Shown here: piece after piece, positions 1 to 12,000 of the stretch
How positions within the stretch are numbered: the first letter of the stretch is position 1
How the letters are laid out: each line of letters starts with the position of its first letter
Assembly (NCBI RefSeq): GCF_900460525.1
Contig: NZ_UHIY01000001.1
Coordinates: 1,736,001 to 1,800,000 of the forward strand
Source: Yersinia kristensenii
GTDB lineage: Bacteria; Pseudomonadota; Gammaproteobacteria; Enterobacterales; Enterobacteriaceae
Direction of reading: 5' to 3'
DNA length: 64,000 nt
Translations under genes and position numbers: made by a program
The notes under the pieces: generated by a model
The model's database searches: none
The model's input: the letters and a program-made list of their open reading frames with translations, nothing else
What the model was told of the DNA's origin: nothing

Positions 1-492
1 CACCACCATCGACCAGGCTTCTACGCAGCGCATACGGTAAATGCGCTCCTCTAATGGGAAGCGTTTTATCAGGTCATCAATATCGAGTGTCATGGGCTTG
101 GCGACGTCACCGTCGATTTTTATCTGCCAACCTTCGGTTTTCAGTGTGCCAGCATTGGCGGCAGGGTCAGCTTTATCCAAGCCGAATTCATAGAAATTAT
201 TATAGCCGGTGACTTTATCTTCCGGTGTTAGCGCCAAATCGGGGTGGTAAACGGTTGAGTGAGTGAAGTCTAGTGGCTTGCCAGATGGGGCTTTGGGGCG
301 ATTATTCCCTTTAAACCATGCCAGCAAATCAGCTTGTGCAGAGGTAGGCAATGCCAGTGTGGCGGCAGTAATTCCCAATGCTTGCAATACCTTACGGCGC
401 TGATAAAAAACACTTTCTGGGGTGACATCCGCTTCGGTTAGCTTGCGTGGCGTGGCAGCATTACGCAGGGAATGGGATAAAAAGTTGCGCAT
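1..492 (-). CDS. msrP: MsrP, periplasmic methionine sulfoxide reductase catalytic subunit (partial, 3' end outside window)
   Basis: Only the first 164 codons are in the window. The protein is the molybdopterin-dependent catalytic subunit that repairs oxidised methionines in periplasmic proteins, receiving electrons from the membrane haem protein MsrQ. The N-terminus carries a twin-arginine (Tat) signal: [10 protein letters not shown] followed by a hydrophobic stretch and an alanine-rich cleavage region ending in SAQA, as expected for a cofactor-loaded Tat substrate. At the window edge the frame reads [10 protein letters not shown], the conserved segment whose cysteine ligates molybdenum in this family. 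The ATG at 492-490 gives the family N-terminus ([12 protein letters not shown]). msrQ would be expected just beyond the left edge, but this cannot be seen. Confidence 0.93.
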   Translation of the reverse strand, partial: MRNFLSHSLRNAATPRKLTEADVTPESVFYQRRKVLQALGITAATLALPTSAQADLLAWFKGNNRPKAPSGKPLDFTHSTVYHPDLALTPEDKVTGYNNFYEFGLDKADPAANAGTLKTEGWQIKIDGDVAKPMTLDIDDLIKRFPLEERIYRMRCVEAWSMVV

Positions 493-651
493 AAAATGAC
501 TCCATCAAACAGGGGGAAGCATATCGGCCTTATTGATATTAATCATGGCGGCTTATAGGGGCAAGTGCTAGGGGGCGGAGAGAAATTTGAAAATCATTAC
601 AATACGAATAATAAGCTGGGGAGCATGACACTCTCCCCAGTGGGGGGTGAA

Positions 652-1629
652 TCAGCGAACTTTTACCAAGGTTCTACCGGTAATTTCGTTCGCCAATAGG
701 CGAGCGGCGATGGTCGGGGCATCGGCGAGTGTGATAGCTTGCGAAGCTTGTTGATAGAAGCTTTCAGGCAAAATTTCCTGTAAGCGTTGCCAAGCTTGTA
801 GACGGCGTTGTTGCGGTGTCATCACTGAATCGACCCCTTGCAACCGCACATTGCGCAGAATAAAGGGCATCACGGTTGTTGGGAGCGAATAGCCACCAGC
901 CAAGCCACAAGCGGCCACGGTGCTGTTGTAATTCATCTGTGCCAACACTTTTGCCAGTAATTTGTCGCCAACAGTATCAATGGCACCGGCCCATAACTGT
1001 TTTTCCAATGGGCGGGAAGCATCAAGATAATCGTTACGTGACAATACCCTATGGGCACCGAGGTCTTTTAGGTATTCACTGTTACTGTCACGACCAGAAA
1101 TGGCGGCTATTTTATAACCGAGGGCGGCAAGTAGGGCGATTGCTGTGCTACCGACACCGCCGCTGGCCCCGGTGACCACCACTTCGCCACTTTCAGGTGT
1201 CACGCTGCCTTCCTCCAATGCCATGACACACAACATCGCGGTAAAACCAGCGGTACCAATAATCATAGCCTTACGCGGTTCTAACCCTTCAGGCATCGGC
1301 ACCAGCCAGTCGCCGTTGACACGAGCCTGCTCTGCCAACCCGCCCCAATGATTTTCACCGACCCCCCAACCGGTCAGTAAAACCGACTGCCCCACATGAA
1401 AACGCGGATCTTCACTACTGTGGACGGTACCGGCAAAATCAATGCCTGGAACCATCGGGAATTCACGGATAATCTTCCCTTTACCGGTGATAGCCAGTGC
1501 ATCCTTATAATTCAAGCTGGACCAATTAACATCAACGGTGACATTACCGGCTGGTAACAGTGACGGGGATATTTCGCGTACTTCTGCGATAGTCCGGCCT
1601 TCAGTTTGCTCAAGTACAAGCGCTCGCAT
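652..1629 (-). CDS. acuI: AcuI/YhdH, NADPH-dependent acrylyl-CoA reductase (MDR family)
   Basis: This is a 325-residue zinc-free medium-chain dehydrogenase/reductase. The family reduces toxic acryloyl-CoA to propionyl-CoA with NADPH in the cytoplasm. An N-terminal GroES-like domain (about 1-130, with VPGIDFAGTV) precedes a Rossmann domain; the nucleotide-binding segment VVTGASGGVGSTAIALLAALG lies around residues 150-170 and is the YhdH-type signature. The zinc-ligand cysteines of alcohol dehydrogenases are missing, as is usual here. The start ATG at 1629 gives the standard N-terminus MRALVLEQ. In E. coli the gene (yhdH) also sits beside csrD, transcribed divergently, as here. The family is well known; the name is by homology. 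Confidence 0.93.
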   Translation of the reverse strand: MRALVLEQTEGRTIAEVREISPSLLPAGNVTVDVNWSSLNYKDALAITGKGKIIREFPMVPGIDFAGTVHSSEDPRFHVGQSVLLTGWGVGENHWGGLAEQARVNGDWLVPMPEGLEPRKAMIIGTAGFTAMLCVMALEEGSVTPESGEVVVTGASGGVGSTAIALLAALGYKIAAISGRDSNSEYLKDLGAHRVLSRNDYLDASRPLEKQLWAGAIDTVGDKLLAKVLAQMNYNSTVAACGLAGGYSLPTTVMPFILRNVRLQGVDSVMTPQQRRLQAWQRLQEILPESFYQQASQAITLADAPTIAARLLANEITGRTLVKVR

Positions 1630-1922
1630 ATAACACCTATAGATAGTATGAATGCAGAAAAGTATGGGTTAAGAGTGAGCCAATATAGCGACAACATCAA
1701 CCTTCTAGCCTGATCAAGAACAAAAATGAGGCCGATGATTTCGTCCGTGACTATCCTTGAAAGAGGATTTGCCAGAAGTTCTGGGAAAACGGCTGAGTTA
1801 TGGGTTTTTGGTCGAATTATGAAGTAAAAAATCAGTATTATGATGGCAATTTGTCATATAGTGTTTTCCTCGAAGGAACAGAGGCATTTTTTTCACTGAA
1901 TTGCGCTTCGCAAGGTTAAGGG

Positions 1923-3842
1923 ATGCGATTTACAACCAAACTTTCTGTGTTTATGACCTTGCTGGTCGTATTGGCTATGTGTTTAGTGCTACTGGGTAGC
2001 ACGGCCAGTTTTTTTTATTTGTGTCAGAAAAAAATGGAGCATCGTCTCCAGAGCATTGTGACAGCTTATGATCAGTCATTGCTGCTGCAACCTGCTGATA
2101 AAGAACGTGAATGGCTGCCTATAATGATGCGAACGCTGGGCGTATTGGAAGTTAGCGTCCAGAATGAAAACAGTACGTTGTACCAACTAAAACTCCCTGC
2201 CATTTATACTCCCTGGAACAGTCAAAGCCGCTACCGTAGCCTGGTGGTACCGATGTTGCATCAGCCAGGGGCTTCAATGCATTTCAGCTATATTGACCCT
2301 TTAAGCAGCTATGCTCGCTCCCTTTATGCTGTCGCGATTTTGTCATTGGTGGTCGTGATTGTCGCGATGACGCTCCTGCTCAGTTTCCGTTGGTTGCGTG
2401 AGCAGACCGCCGGCCAGGAAAAACTTGAGTGGCGAGCTAAACGTATTCTGAATGGCGAGCGCGAACATGCTATTCATAGCGAGGGTCATGAATGGCCACC
2501 TTGCGCCAGCCGCGCTATTGATCATCTATTAGCTGAACTAATAGAAGTGCGGGAGGAACGTAATCGCGTTGATACTTTGATTCGTACTTTTGCTGCGCAG
2601 GATGCCAAAACCGGATTTAGTAATCGCCAGTTTTTTGATAATCAGTTGACGACTCAAATGGAGGAGTCTGGTGCTCATGGTGTGGTTATGATGGTGCAGT
2701 TGCCGGACTTTGATAGCCTGATTGAAACGGGTGATCGCCAGCAGGTTCAAGAACTGATGCATTCGCTGATTAACCTGCTTTCTACTTTTGTTACCCGCCA
2801 TTCCTCTGCGTTATTGGCACGTTATCATCAGAGTGATATTGCGATTTTACTGCCCCATAAAACATTAAAAGATGCTGCTGTTATGGCTGCACAATTAGTT
2901 CATGCGGTCGGGTCGTTACCCGACCCACATGTTATTGACCGTGAGTCATTACTGCATATTGGTATTGTGGCGTATCGCAATGGCGATTCAGCCGAACAAA
3001 TAATGGATAATGCTAGACAAGCGACCAAAAATGCGGCGATGTATGGGGGAAATAGCTGGTATGTTTACGACACCAAAGTAGCAGAAAAAGGGCGTGGCAG
3101 TGTCAAATGGCGCACTTTGTTGGAACAAACACTGGCTAATGGTGGCCCACGGCTTTATCAGAAACCGGTTGTTACCGTTGACGGTAAAATTCACCATCGT
3201 GAAATAATGAGCCGCATATATGATGGTGAACAAGAATTACGGGCTGCTGAATTTACACCATTGGTACAATTATTCGGTCTGGGTGAGCGATATGACCGTC
3301 AAAAAATTGATCGGATAATTCCTTTATTAGCTTTATGGCCAGATGAAACACTGGCATTTTCTATCAGCGTTGATTCATTATTGCAGCGTCCTTTCCAGCG
3401 CTGGCTGCGGGATACGCTGTTGCAATGTAGAAAATCTGATCGAGAACGAATTATCTTTGAACTTGCAGAGGCAGATGTGTGTCAATATATCAGCCAAATT
3501 CGTCCGATGATGCGTTTGTTACTCGGTGTAGGCTGCAAGGTCATGGTGTCACAGGCCGGATTGACAGTTGTCAGTACGTCATACGTTAAGTCTCTCCGGG
3601 TTGAAATGATTAAACTTCATCCAGGATTAGTCAGAAGCATTAATTTGCGTTATGAAAATCAGCTGTTTGTCGAAAGCCTGACCGGTGCCTGTGCGGGAAC
3701 ACATGCAAAAGTTTTTGCAGCAGAAGTTATTACCCGTGAAGAATGGCAAACGCTGAAGGAAAAGGGTGTTTACGGTGGACAGGGCAATTTTTTTGCTCCG
3801 CCAACGCTTTTAAACCCCGGAAAGAAAAAATATTCGTATTAG
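1923..3842 (+). CDS. csrD: CsrD, targeting factor for CsrB/CsrC sRNA decay
   Basis: This 639-residue inner-membrane protein promotes RNase E cleavage of the CsrB and CsrC RNAs and so tunes the global regulator CsrA. Two membrane helices lie near residues 8-30 and 136-158, followed by a HAMP-like linker, a degenerate GGDEF domain (about 235-375) and a degenerate EAL domain (about 395-635). The GGDEF signature is replaced by HQSDIA within RYHQSDIAILLP, and the EAL motif reads EIM. It is therefore expected to have no cyclic-di-GMP synthase or hydrolase activity, as known for CsrD. The ATG follows an AAGGG ribosome site closely. It lies upstream of mreB as in E. coli. Confidence 0.94.
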   Translation: MRFTTKLSVFMTLLVVLAMCLVLLGSTASFFYLCQKKMEHRLQSIVTAYDQSLLLQPADKEREWLPIMMRTLGVLEVSVQNENSTLYQLKLPAIYTPWNSQSRYRSLVVPMLHQPGASMHFSYIDPLSSYARSLYAVAILSLVVVIVAMTLLLSFRWLREQTAGQEKLEWRAKRILNGEREHAIHSEGHEWPPCASRAIDHLLAELIEVREERNRVDTLIRTFAAQDAKTGFSNRQFFDNQLTTQMEESGAHGVVMMVQLPDFDSLIETGDRQQVQELMHSLINLLSTFVTRHSSALLARYHQSDIAILLPHKTLKDAAVMAAQLVHAVGSLPDPHVIDRESLLHIGIVAYRNGDSAEQIMDNARQATKNAAMYGGNSWYVYDTKVAEKGRGSVKWRTLLEQTLANGGPRLYQKPVVTVDGKIHHREIMSRIYDGEQELRAAEFTPLVQLFGLGERYDRQKIDRIIPLLALWPDETLAFSISVDSLLQRPFQRWLRDTLLQCRKSDRERIIFELAEADVCQYISQIRPMMRLLLGVGCKVMVSQAGLTVVSTSYVKSLRVEMIKLHPGLVRSINLRYENQLFVESLTGACAGTHAKVFAAEVITREEWQTLKEKGVYGGQGNFFAPPTLLNPGKKKYSY

Positions 3843-5220
<1,378 letters not shown>

Positions 5221-5254
5221 TTAGCCAAAGGGAGAAGGGCCGGTCGGATAAATC

Positions 5255-5381
5255 TATACCCAGGTAAAAGTCATTGGCGTTGCAGCCAGGCAAAGGAACG
5301 AATGCGGATACGCTGACACAGGTCAGTTGTTCGTATAAGTGAAAGCCGTGAAAAGTGCTGTAACGTTAAGTACGAAGGGGT
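5255..5381 (+). repeat. ERIC-like palindromic element between mreB and mreC
   Basis: About 127 bases start with TATACCC and end with TACGAAGGGG. Aligned to the reverse complement of the element at 20126-20252, it shares the opening TATACCC, AAGTCATTGG, a central CTGACAC.GGTCAGT and the closing ACGAAGGG. Ends and size resemble ERIC, but the interior differs, so I treat these two as a second palindrome family. It lies inside the mreBCD transcript if the operon is read through. Confidence 0.6.
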
Positions 5382-5433
5382 GATTGAGATTTGGCGCTTC
5401 TTCCTTCATGCCGCCAAGGAATACGCATAATTT

Positions 5434-6420
5434 ATGAAGCCGATTTTTAGCCGGGGTCCATCCCTGCAACTGCGGTTGTTCTTTGCCGTTCTTGCAGCCA
5501 TTGTTTTGGTTATTGCGGATAGCCGATTAGGTACATTTGTTAAAATACGTACCTACATGGACACCGCCGTTAGCCCTTTCTATTTTCTGGCCAATGGGCC
5601 ACGTAAAGTTCTCGACAACGTTTCTGAAACTCTAGCTACCCATAAGCAGTTAGAGCTGGAGAACCGTGCGCTACGCCAAGAGCTATTGCTGAAAAATACT
5701 GATCTACAGTTGCTTGGGCAATTTAAGCAAGAAAACAATCGGTTACGTGAATTGCTTGGTTCTCCACTGCGTCAGGATGAACAAAAAATGGTGACACAGG
5801 TGATGTCCAGCGGGACAGATCCTTATAGTGACCAAGTGGTTATCGACAAAGGCTCTAACAATGGCGTGTATGAAGGCCAGCCGGTTATTAGTGACCGGGG
5901 TGTCGTGGGCCAGGTTGTTGCGGTCAGTAAATTAACCAGCCGCGTCTTATTGATTTGTGATACCTCCCATGCTCTTCCTATTCAGGTCCTGCGAAATGAT
6001 ATTCGGGTGATTGCCGCCGGTAGCGGTTGCACCGATGACTTATTATTAGAGCACTTACCTAGCAATACAGATATTCGTGTTGGTGATGTATTAGTGACCT
6101 CCGGTTTGGGTGGGCGTTTCCCAGAGGGTTATCCGGTAGCCGTGGTTTCTTCAGTCAAAGTGGATAACCAACGTGCATATACGGTGATTCAGGCGCGTCC
6201 GACCGCCGATTTGCAACGTTTACGTTACCTGCTGTTATTGTGGGGCGCAGATCGCAATGGCGATATTCCACTACCACCTGATGAAGTTCGCCGGGTTGCA
6301 AATGAACGTTTGGCTCCCATGATGTCGCAAGTATTGCCTGCCGCCGATGAGATGGGCCCTCCGGCACCGCCTGCAAACACGACACCAACAGCCGTGACTG
6401 CTCCGGGAGTATCGCCATGA
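5434..6420 (+). CDS. mreC: MreC, rod-shape scaffold protein
   Basis: MreC is a bitopic inner-membrane protein whose periplasmic domain organises PBP2/RodA with MreB and MreD during elongation. The 328-residue product has a single membrane helix at about 12-30 ([18 protein letters not shown]), a coiled coil at about 65-110 ([16 protein letters not shown] and following) and the paired beta-barrel domain to about 275, with typical [18 protein letters not shown] and RGVVGQV segments. The C-terminus is a proline/alanine-rich tail, often variable. The stop overlaps the mreD start by four bases (ATGA), implying translational coupling. Confidence 0.96.
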   Translation: MKPIFSRGPSLQLRLFFAVLAAIVLVIADSRLGTFVKIRTYMDTAVSPFYFLANGPRKVLDNVSETLATHKQLELENRALRQELLLKNTDLQLLGQFKQENNRLRELLGSPLRQDEQKMVTQVMSSGTDPYSDQVVIDKGSNNGVYEGQPVISDRGVVGQVVAVSKLTSRVLLICDTSHALPIQVLRNDIRVIAAGSGCTDDLLLEHLPSNTDIRVGDVLVTSGLGGRFPEGYPVAVVSSVKVDNQRAYTVIQARPTADLQRLRYLLLLWGADRNGDIPLPPDEVRRVANERLAPMMSQVLPAADEMGPPAPPANTTPTAVTAPGVSP

Positions 6421-6905
6421 ACCGCTATAGCAGCAATGGGCGTTGGGTTATCTGGTTATCTTTCCTGATTGCGATGGTGCTGCAAATTATGCCGTGGCCC
6501 GAACAAATTTATATGTTCCGGCCTTCGTGGTTAGCATTAGTCTTAATTTATTGGGTGATGGCCTTACCGCACCGTGTGAATGTGGGAACGGGTTTTATTC
6601 TCGGGCTGATTATGGACCTTATTTTGGGTTCAACTCTCGGGGTGCGGGCGCTGGCGCTCAGTATTATTGCTTATTTGGTTGCGTTTAAGTTTCAGCTATT
6701 TCGCAATATGGCGCTGTGGCAACAGGCGCTCATTGTGATGTTGCTGTCATTGACAATGGATGTTGTCGTGTTTTGGTCTGAGTTTTTAGTCAGTAATGTC
6801 TCATTCCGCCCCGAAGTCTTCTGGAGTAGTGTGGTCAACGGTATTCTGTGGCCGTGGCTATTTTTGTTAATGCGTAAAATTCGCCGTCGATTTACGGTGC
6901 AATAA
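6417..6905 (+). CDS. mreD: MreD, rod-shape membrane protein
   Basis: MreD is the small polytopic inner-membrane partner of MreC in the elongasome. The 162-residue product is nearly all membrane helix, with about five segments (near 10-28, 32-50, 55-75, 95-125, 130-155) and the family motif [21 protein letters not shown]. The ATG overlaps the mreC stop (ATGA). Length matches the family (162 in E. coli). maf follows after 13 bases in the same direction. Confidence 0.95.
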   Translation: MNRYSSNGRWVIWLSFLIAMVLQIMPWPEQIYMFRPSWLALVLIYWVMALPHRVNVGTGFILGLIMDLILGSTLGVRALALSIIAYLVAFKFQLFRNMALWQQALIVMLLSLTMDVVVFWSEFLVSNVSFRPEVFWSSVVNGILWPWLFLLMRKIRRRFTVQ

Positions 6906-6918
6906 GGATTTAAGACTC

Positions 6919-7512
6919 ATGACCGCCCTGTATCTCGCCTCTGGTTCTCCGCGTCGCCGTGAATTACTAACCCTGCTTGATGTTCCTTTTGAGGTGCTAA
7001 AAACGGAAGTTGAAGAGCAGCGTAGACTGGAGGAAAGTGCGCAAGAATATGTCCAGCGTTTGGCACAGGACAAAGCACGAGCAGGGGTGATGGTCGCTCC
7101 ACGGGATCTGCCGGTTCTTGGAGCAGATACCATTGTGGTGTTAAATGGGCAAGTATTAGAAAAACCTCGAGATAAAGCCCATGCGCAAGAAATACTCAGT
7201 GCGCTGTCCGGGCAGCAGCATCAAGTGATCACTGCGGTATCACTGGCTGATAAACAAGACGTGTTATCTACCATGGTGGTAACAGATGTGACATTCCGCG
7301 TGTTATCCCAGTTGGAAATCAGTGACTATATTGCTACCGGTGAACCCATGGACAAAGCGGGCGCTTACGGTATTCAGGGGAAAGGTGGTTGTTTCGTCAG
7401 AACTATTACCGGCAGTTATCATGCGGTGATGGGGCTGCCGTTAGTTGAAACCCATGAATTACTAAGTCATTTCATTGCGCTGCGTAATGTGAGAGGAAGT
7501 CATGACAGCTGA
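6919..7512 (+). CDS. yhdE: Maf/YhdE, dTTP/UTP pyrophosphatase
   Basis: Maf proteins hydrolyse non-canonical or excess nucleoside triphosphates to monophosphate and pyrophosphate; the YhdE branch prefers dTTP and UTP. The 197-residue product has the N-terminal substrate-binding loop [11 protein letters not shown], the GADTIVVL motif with its catalytic acid near residue 70, [13 protein letters not shown], and [14 protein letters not shown] near 150. It lies between mreD and rng as in E. coli, and its last four codons overlap the rng start by 11 bases, so the two are probably co-translated. Confidence 0.94.
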   Translation: MTALYLASGSPRRRELLTLLDVPFEVLKTEVEEQRRLEESAQEYVQRLAQDKARAGVMVAPRDLPVLGADTIVVLNGQVLEKPRDKAHAQEILSALSGQQHQVITAVSLADKQDVLSTMVVTDVTFRVLSQLEISDYIATGEPMDKAGAYGIQGKGGCFVRTITGSYHAVMGLPLVETHELLSHFIALRNVRGSHDS

Positions 7513-8971
7513 ATTACTGGTCAATATCACACCGTCTGAAACGCGGGTTGCCTACATTGATGGTGGCATCCTGCAAGAAATTCACATTGAGCGCGAAGCT
7601 AAAAGAGGCATCGTCGGCAATATCTACAAAGGCCGTGTTAGCCGGGTGTTACCGGGTATGCAGGCGGCTTTTGTCGATATAGGGTTGGATAAAGCCGCTT
7701 TCCTTCATGCTTCCGATATCATGCCCCACACCGAATGCGTGGCTGGGGATGAGCAGAAAAACTTCAATGTGCGCGATATCGCTGAACTGGTTCGCCAGGG
7801 GCAGGATTTAATGGTGCAGGTGGTGAAAGATCCGCTTGGCACCAAAGGCGCACGTTTAACCACTGATATCACGCTACCTTCTCGCTATCTGGTGTTAATG
7901 CCAGGGGCTGCCCATGTTGGTGTTTCCCAGCGTATTGAAAGTGAAGTTGAACGCGAACGCCTGAAAAAAACCGTGGCAGAGTATTGCGATGAGCAAGGTG
8001 GTTTTATTATCCGTACCGCCGCGGAGGGGATTGGTGAAGAAGAGTTGGCCGCTGATGCCGCCTTCCTTAAACGCTTATGGACGAAAGTTCAGGAACGTAA
8101 AAAACGCAATATCACCAAATATAAGCTGTATGGTGAAATGGCACTGGCGCAGCGGGTGCTCCGTGACTTTGCCGGCGCTGCGTTGGATAAAATCCGTGTT
8201 GACTCCAAATTGACTTACGATTTGCTGGTGGAGTTTACCCGTGAATATATTCCAGAAATGACTGAGAAACTGGAGTTGTATGCGGGCAAACAACCCATTT
8301 TTGATCTCTACGATGTCGAAAATGAAATACAGCGCTCTTTAGAACGCAAAGTTGAATTAAAATCAGGTGGTTACCTGATTATTGACCAGACAGAAGCCAT
8401 GACCACCGTGGATATCAACACCGGTGCATTTGTCGGTCATCGTAATCTTGACGAAACTATCTTCAACACCAATATTGAGGCCACTCAAGCTATCGCCCGC
8501 CAGTTGCGGATGCGCAATCTGGGGGGGATTATCATTATTGATTTCATTGATATGAGTAATGAAGAACATCGTCGGCGTGTTTTGCATTCACTGGAGCAAG
8601 CGCTGAGTAAAGATCGGGTAAAAACCAGTATTAACGGTTTCTCTCAGCTAGGCTTAGTTGAAATGACCCGTAAACGCACGCGGGAGAGCATCGAGCATGT
8701 GCTGTGCAATGAGTGCCCGACCTGCCGTGGCCGTGGCACGGTCAAATCAGTGGAAACCGTGTGTTATGAAATCTTGCGCGAGATTGTCCGTGTTCACCAT
8801 GCTTATGATTCCGACCGCTTCCTGGTTTATGCATCTCCGGCAGTGGGCGAAGCGCTGAAAGGCGAAGAGTCTCATGCGCTGGCTGAAGTGGAAATCTTCG
8901 TCGGTAAGCAAGTGAAAGTCCAGATTGAGCCACTGTATAATCAAGAACAGTTTGATGTGGTGATGATGTAA
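7502..8971 (+). CDS. rng: RNase G, endoribonuclease
   Basis: RNase G matures the 5' end of 16S rRNA and degrades some mRNAs; it is the RNase E paralogue without the degradosome scaffold. The 489-residue protein matches the E. coli length. An S1 RNA-binding domain covers about 38-125, followed by the RNase H-like and 5'-sensor regions. The metal-binding catalytic aspartates fall in [12 protein letters not shown] (about 300) and [11 protein letters not shown] (about 343). The zinc-link motif CPTCRGRG, which joins subunits, is near 405. The start MTAELLVN is the family N-terminus. The overlap with maf supports an operon. Confidence 0.97.
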   Translation: MTAELLVNITPSETRVAYIDGGILQEIHIEREAKRGIVGNIYKGRVSRVLPGMQAAFVDIGLDKAAFLHASDIMPHTECVAGDEQKNFNVRDIAELVRQGQDLMVQVVKDPLGTKGARLTTDITLPSRYLVLMPGAAHVGVSQRIESEVERERLKKTVAEYCDEQGGFIIRTAAEGIGEEELAADAAFLKRLWTKVQERKKRNITKYKLYGEMALAQRVLRDFAGAALDKIRVDSKLTYDLLVEFTREYIPEMTEKLELYAGKQPIFDLYDVENEIQRSLERKVELKSGGYLIIDQTEAMTTVDINTGAFVGHRNLDETIFNTNIEATQAIARQLRMRNLGGIIIIDFIDMSNEEHRRRVLHSLEQALSKDRVKTSINGFSQLGLVEMTRKRTRESIEHVLCNECPTCRGRGTVKSVETVCYEILREIVRVHHAYDSDRFLVYASPAVGEALKGEESHALAEVEIFVGKQVKVQIEPLYNQEQFDVVMM

Positions 8972-9046
8972 GCACCTCCCGGCCTGTGTGTATAGGTTCT
9001 ATCGGGAGCCGCGGCCACTTGTGCGGCGGATAGCAAGGAGAGAAGT

Positions 9047-12000
9047 GTGAGGCGACTGCCCAGGATAATGTTTGCGACAGGCGCCACAATAATTGTTGTG
9101 GTGGCGCTGTTGGTCAGTGGGCTACGCATGATGCTGCCTCACATCAACGATTATCGTCCGCAAATCGTGGCCAAAATTCAGTCCATTAGTGGCATTCCAC
9201 TGGAAGTGGGGTTCATGCAAGGGACGTGGGAAACCTTTGGTCCGACGTTGGAAATGCGTGATATTCGTGCGACATTGCCGCAAGCCAATTGGCAGGTGCA
9301 ACGGGTGACCCTTGCGCTTGATGTATGGCAATCATTGCTGCATTGGCGCTGGCAATTCCGTGATATGACTTTCTATCAATTGCAGCTGGATCTCAACACC
9401 ACGTTGGATCGGCAGCAGAACAATGGCAACAACTTTGAAGCCAGCACGCTCACTGATATCTTCTTACGCCAATTAGATCATTTTGATCTGCGCAACAGCC
9501 GTGTTTCATTCCTTACCCCATCAGGCCCTCGCGCCGAATTAGAGATCCCACAGTTGACCTGGCTTAACTCCCCAAGTCGGCATCGCGCTGAGGGGCAAAT
9601 CAGTCTGTCGACTATCAATGGTCAGCACGGCGTGTTGATGGTGCGGATGGATCTGCATGATAATCAGGGGATTTTGAGCAATGGCACTGTTTATATGCAG
9701 GCCGATAATATTGATTTAAAACCTTGGATTAGCCGTTGGCTGCATAATAATACTGGGTTAGACAGTGCCGAGTTCAGTCTGGCGGCCTGGTTGAGTATCA
9801 AAAGTGGCGAAATCTACAGTGGCAATGTGCTGCTCAGCCAGGGGCAGGCCAATTGGACGGTGGGGAGCGAATCCCACCAACTTGCGGTGGATGATTTTGT
9901 GCTGGAAGGCTGCCGACAGGGCAATGGCTGGCAAATTGATGCGCCGGAATTGAACCTCAAAACTGACGGCCAATCTTGGCCAAAAGGGCATTTATCTGCG
10001 CTGTGGTTGCCGGAAAATACCCAATTTATTGGGCCAGACCAATCTCAAGAATTACGAATTCGTGCCACGAATATTCAGCTAGAGCGAGTGGGGCCGATAT
10101 TGCCCACATTGTCACTTTTTACTCCTGAGTTAATGAATCACTTAGCGGATTTGCAGCCACAAGGGATTATCGATGCGCTGGCATTGGATATTCCCATCAG
10201 CCAGCCGCAAAAGACCCGTTTTCAGGCCAAATGGCACGATATCAGTTGGCAGCATTGGGATATGTTGCCGGGGGTAAATAATTTTGCCGGTGCACTCAGT
10301 GGCTCTGCCGAACTTGGGCGGCTGGATATCAACTTAAAAAACAGTACATTACCTTATGGCGATATGTTCCGCGCACCACTGGAGGTGAGCCAAGCCAGTG
10401 GCGCAGTGAACTGGCAAGTTGATGATAAGGGCTGGGAGTTATGGAGTGATCAACTGGATGTTCGGGCTAAATCATTATGGGGCAATGGCAGTTTCCGCTA
10501 TATGCAGCCAGATGGTGGCCAGCCGTGGCTCAAGATTCTGAGCGGTATCCGCCTGTATGATGCTACTGATGCCTGGCGCTATTTCCCGGTGCCGTTAATG
10601 GGCGAGAAACTGGCCGATTATCTGACTGAGGCGCTACAGGGTGGGCAGGTGGATAATGCCACGCTGATTTACAACGGCAATCCCCATGATTTCCCTTATA
10701 AACATAAAGAAGGCCAGTTCCAGGTTTATGTTCCACTGCGTAACGCCACCTTCCAGTTCCAGCCCGATTGGCCTGCGTTGGACAATTTAGCCATTGACCT
10801 CAATTTCCTCAATGAAGGTCTATGGATGAACGCGCCTCACGCCATGCTGGGTAAGGTTACCGGCAGCAATATCAGCGCCATCATTCCCGATTACCTGAAA
10901 GAAAAACTGTATGTCGATGCTGAAGTCGTTGGTGAAGGGCGCGCTGTCCATGACTACTTTACTGGCACCCCCCTTAAAGATTCAGTGGCGGAAACATTGC
11001 AAGAATTGCAGGTCGGAGGCAATGTAAGTGGGCGCTTACATCTCGATATCCCCTTGGAAGAAAACCGCATTACCCATGCCAGCGGTGAAGTGACACTGAA
11101 AAATAACAGCTTGTTGGTAAAGCCGCTGCAAAGCCAATTGGAGAATATCAGCGGAAAATTCCGCTTCAATGATGGCAATCTTGAGAGTGACACCTTATCA
11201 GCCAACTGGTTTGGGCAACCGTTAACCGTTGATTTTACTACTGAAGAGCAGCCAAAAAACTTTTTGGTCAATGTTGGGCTACATGGTGACTGGTTACCGG
11301 CTAAATTACCGGGGGTACCCGCCGATGTGGCGACATTGCTGAATGGCAGCGCCAGTTGGCAAGGCAAAGTTGCGGTACAATTACCCAAACACGGTAAACC
11401 AGATTATAAGATTGATGTCACTGCCGACCTCAAGAAAGTAAGCAGTCACTTACCGTCACCGCTAGATAAATCAAGTGGTCAATCTTTACCGCTCCAGGTA
11501 CAGGTGGCCGGTGGGCTCGAGAGTTTCACCTTATCGGGCAGTGCGGGCGGTAATAATGCCTTTAATAGCCAATGGCTAATGCAAAAGCAGCAAGTGGAGT
11601 TGGCACGAGCTATCTGGCAGACCGGCAGCAAAAAAACGCCGCTGTTGCCGGATGATAAAGGTTTAGTGCTCAAGTTACCTAATCTGGATGGCGAGCGCTG
11701 GCTGGCCTTGCTCGGGTCTGAGTTTGCGGCCGTCAGTGCGCCTTTTGCTTCATCTGCTCAACCGACCCTAAAAGGCGGTGAATCCAATATCATTCTCCCT
11801 AAGCGGCTGATATTACAGACCCCGCAGCTGTTGATCGGTGGGCAAGCTTGGCATGATTTGGCCTTAATGGTCGAGCCGCTGCCCGCGGGAACCAAAGTCA
11901 CGGCGAAAGGTCAGGAAGTGGATGGAAGTTTGCTGATGGCTGAGTTTGGGCCATGGAATGCCAACTTTGATTATCTTTATTACAACCCGCAATGGGCGGC

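Noticed and set aside
1923..3842. csrD as an active diguanylate cyclase/phosphodiesterase
   Set aside because: Both signature motifs are degenerate (HQSDI for GGDEF, EIM for EAL), as in known CsrD proteins.
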